A stretch of 64,000 bases of DNA from the NCBI GenBank assembly GCA_023416335.1, contig JAEZHY010000293.1, positions 1 to 64,000 on the forward strand, in the 5' to 3' direction. This document shows positions 62,846-64,000 of this stretch, piece by piece. Position numbers and translations under genes: made by a program. The notes under the pieces are model-generated. The model was not told the origin of the DNA. It searched no databases and saw only the letters and a list, made by a program, of their open reading frames with translations. Source of the stretch: Pseudomonadota bacterium. Its GTDB lineage: Bacteria; Desulfobacterota; Syntrophobacteria; Syntrophobacterales; Syntrophobacteraceae. Position 1 is the first letter of the stretch, and every line of letters starts with the position of its first letter.

Positions 62846-63832
62846 TTACTCCGACCTCCCGGGCAGCCAAAGATAATAAAAGCCGCTTTGCATGGGGGGA
62901 ACAAGATCCGCAATGCCGGAATCGATCAGGTTGATCGACGGGGGGGCCGGCTTACTTGTGGAGGTATTGTAAATATTGTCGTCGTGGTATTCGGCCCGGC
63001 GATAGACGATGACTTTCGCGTCTTCCGGCAATCCGGATCTTTGAGCGGTTTCCCGGATCGCATCATCGAGGTAGCCGATCCGATCTATGAGTCCGAGGCG
63101 CAACGCTTCGTCGGCCGAGTAGATCCGGCCCGTTGAAATCTGAGTTTTGACCTCGTCGCTCAGCCGGCGGCGTTCCGCTGCAAGCGCTGTGAACCTGTGG
63201 GCAAGACCGTCGATCATGTCCTGCATGATCCGGCGCTCCTCCTCCGTAGCTTTTCGGAAGGGAGAACCCATGTCCTTGTTAATGCCGGACTTGTTGACCT
63301 CCACGTCTACGCCTAATTTCCCCATGAGACCGGTGACGTTCGGACTAAGGAATATAACTCCAATCGAGCCGGTTATCGTGGTCGGGTGAGCCATTATGAA
63401 ATCGGCAGACAGAGCCGAGTAGTATCCCCCTGAAGCTGCGACGGTCATCATCATTGCCGTGACCTTTGCTTTATTTCGCTCTTTGTACTGCGTAATTTCG
63501 TGATAGATCATATCACTGGCCGTGACGGAACCTCCAGGAGAATCGATTTCCAGGATGATCCCCTTTATCTTCGAGTCCTTCTCGGCTTTCTTCAACTGGG
63601 CCACGACTTCCTTGACCGTCCCCGGCTTGCGGGAAATGAGAAAACCTCTTTCACTCTCGGAAATGAACCCTTTTATGGGAATGACCAGGATCTTTTCATC
63701 TCCCTTCCCCTGGAGAGTATACTCTTCGAGCGGTTCCGTGCGATCGGGAAAAATCGTGATCTTCGGTTTGATACAGCCGATAGATGCAGTAAGGCATGAA
63801 GCAAGAATCACGGCAAAGATCGTCCGTAGCAT
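62846..63832 (-). CDS. Signal peptide peptidase SppA-type serine protease (S49), lipoprotein
   Basis: This 328-residue protein begins with a signal segment ending in the lipobox TASIGC, so Cys20 is probably lipidated. The S49 catalytic domain shows EIDSPGGSV, the nucleophile in MTVAASGGYYSA (about Ser134), and GSIGVIF. SppA digests leftover signal peptides in the membrane. Only one catalytic domain is present, as in the short bacterial SppA form. The ATG at 63832 follows AAGGAC; the longer frame to 63952 is rejected. The C-terminal 40 residues are unusual for the family. Confidence 0.87.
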   Translation of the reverse strand: MLRTIFAVILASCLTASIGCIKPKITIFPDRTEPLEEYTLQGKGDEKILVIPIKGFISESERGFLISRKPGTVKEVVAQLKKAEKDSKIKGIILEIDSPGGSVTASDMIYHEITQYKERNKAKVTAMMMTVAASGGYYSALSADFIMAHPTTITGSIGVIFLSPNVTGLMGKLGVDVEVNKSGINKDMGSPFRKATEEERRIMQDMIDGLAHRFTALAAERRRLSDEVKTQISTGRIYSADEALRLGLIDRIGYLDDAIRETAQRSGLPEDAKVIVYRRAEYHDDNIYNTSTSKPAPPSINLIDSGIADLVPPMQSGFYYLWLPGRSE

Positions 63833-64000
63833 GATTGTCCTTTTTGATACGTGTACGCTGCCAAGCATTGCACAGGCTGCCGAAACGGCTGCTGTGCAAC
63901 GGTATGACCAACGAACCAAGATAGTAGAGAAGGCTTCAATTGGCAAATTCAAAGAAAGAAATTTGCCGGAGAGAATTAGTCCTTCTGTGGTTTTACCGGT

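Noticed and set aside
1..64000. CRISPR arrays, rRNA, tRNA, insertion sequences
   Set aside because: No regular direct-repeat/spacer pattern, rRNA segment, cloverleaf or transposase motif was found by eye. A tRNA or small RNA could still be missed without a structure search.

Overview
The window looks like a chromosomal segment of an anaerobic deltaproteobacterium (Desulfobacterota, probably close to Syntrophobacter or the sulfate/sulfite reducers). This is inferred from gene content: TAXI-type TRAP transport, a ferredoxin-linked 2-oxoacid oxidoreductase with ATP-forming succinyl-CoA synthetase, a two-subunit fumarase, sulfolactate sulfo-lyase-like genes, many PAS kinases with sigma-54 activators, and multihaem cytochromes. 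No rRNA, tRNA, CRISPR array, transposase or phage gene is visible.

Region by region. (1) 0.3-10 kb: a Cys-rich PAS histidine kinase, a PAS/sigma-54 response regulator and a lone receiver lie beside a nitrite island. The island is a NirK-type copper nitrite reductase, an octahaem NrfA/ONR-like cytochrome carrying a fibronectin III tail, and a convergent second NirK paralogue. (2) 10.4-16.3 kb: Zn alcohol dehydrogenase, D-amino-acid dehydrogenase, M20 amidohydrolase, sodium:solute symporter and its DUF3311 partner. (3) 16.7-25.3 kb: receiver, CheW, chemoreceptor and a CheW remnant; then an operon of thioredoxin-like protein, cNMP/degenerate rhodanese protein, MauE-like protein and lipoprotein closed by a very clear terminator; then a secreted protein, a YhcH protein and an FmdB zinc ribbon. 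(4) 25.4-38.8 kb, all minus strand: TAXI binding protein, aminotransferase, KorA-B-D-C, SucC-SucD, the remnant of a second TAXI binding protein, DUF1850, fused TRAP permease, class IV aminotransferase and MFS transporter. This reads as uptake of an amino acid such as glutamate, then transamination, 2-oxoglutarate to succinyl-CoA, then succinate plus ATP. (5) 39-48.3 kb, minus strand: sdhA, sdhC, an in-frame SdhB::Rieske fusion, a cytochrome b::c fusion, fumarase alpha and beta, a dicarboxylate symporter, a small membrane protein and a TauE exporter. This continues the path from succinate to fumarate to malate. (6) 48.5-53 kb: SuyAB-like lyase, an aldolase-fold protein that seems to lack metal ligands, and a GAF/sigma-54 activator, with a candidate -24/-12 promoter and a double palindrome upstream of suyA. 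(7) 53.3-64 kb: MddA-like methyltransferase, two proteins of unknown function, a giant Ser/Thr kinase-ATPase-hybrid histidine kinase and an SppA-type lipoprotein peptidase.

The most striking system is the respiratory operon. Complex II and complex III parts are physically fused (SdhB to Rieske, cytochrome b to cytochrome c) and overlap translationally. This suggests one succinate:(mena)quinone:cytochrome c assembly. The flavoprotein lacks the usual FAD-linking histidine, and only one three-helix membrane anchor is encoded. The nitrite island and the suyAB promoter region are the next most interesting. At least four families of dispersed intergenic repeats occupy most of the longer gaps. All family assignments come from reading motifs by eye; no database search was run.
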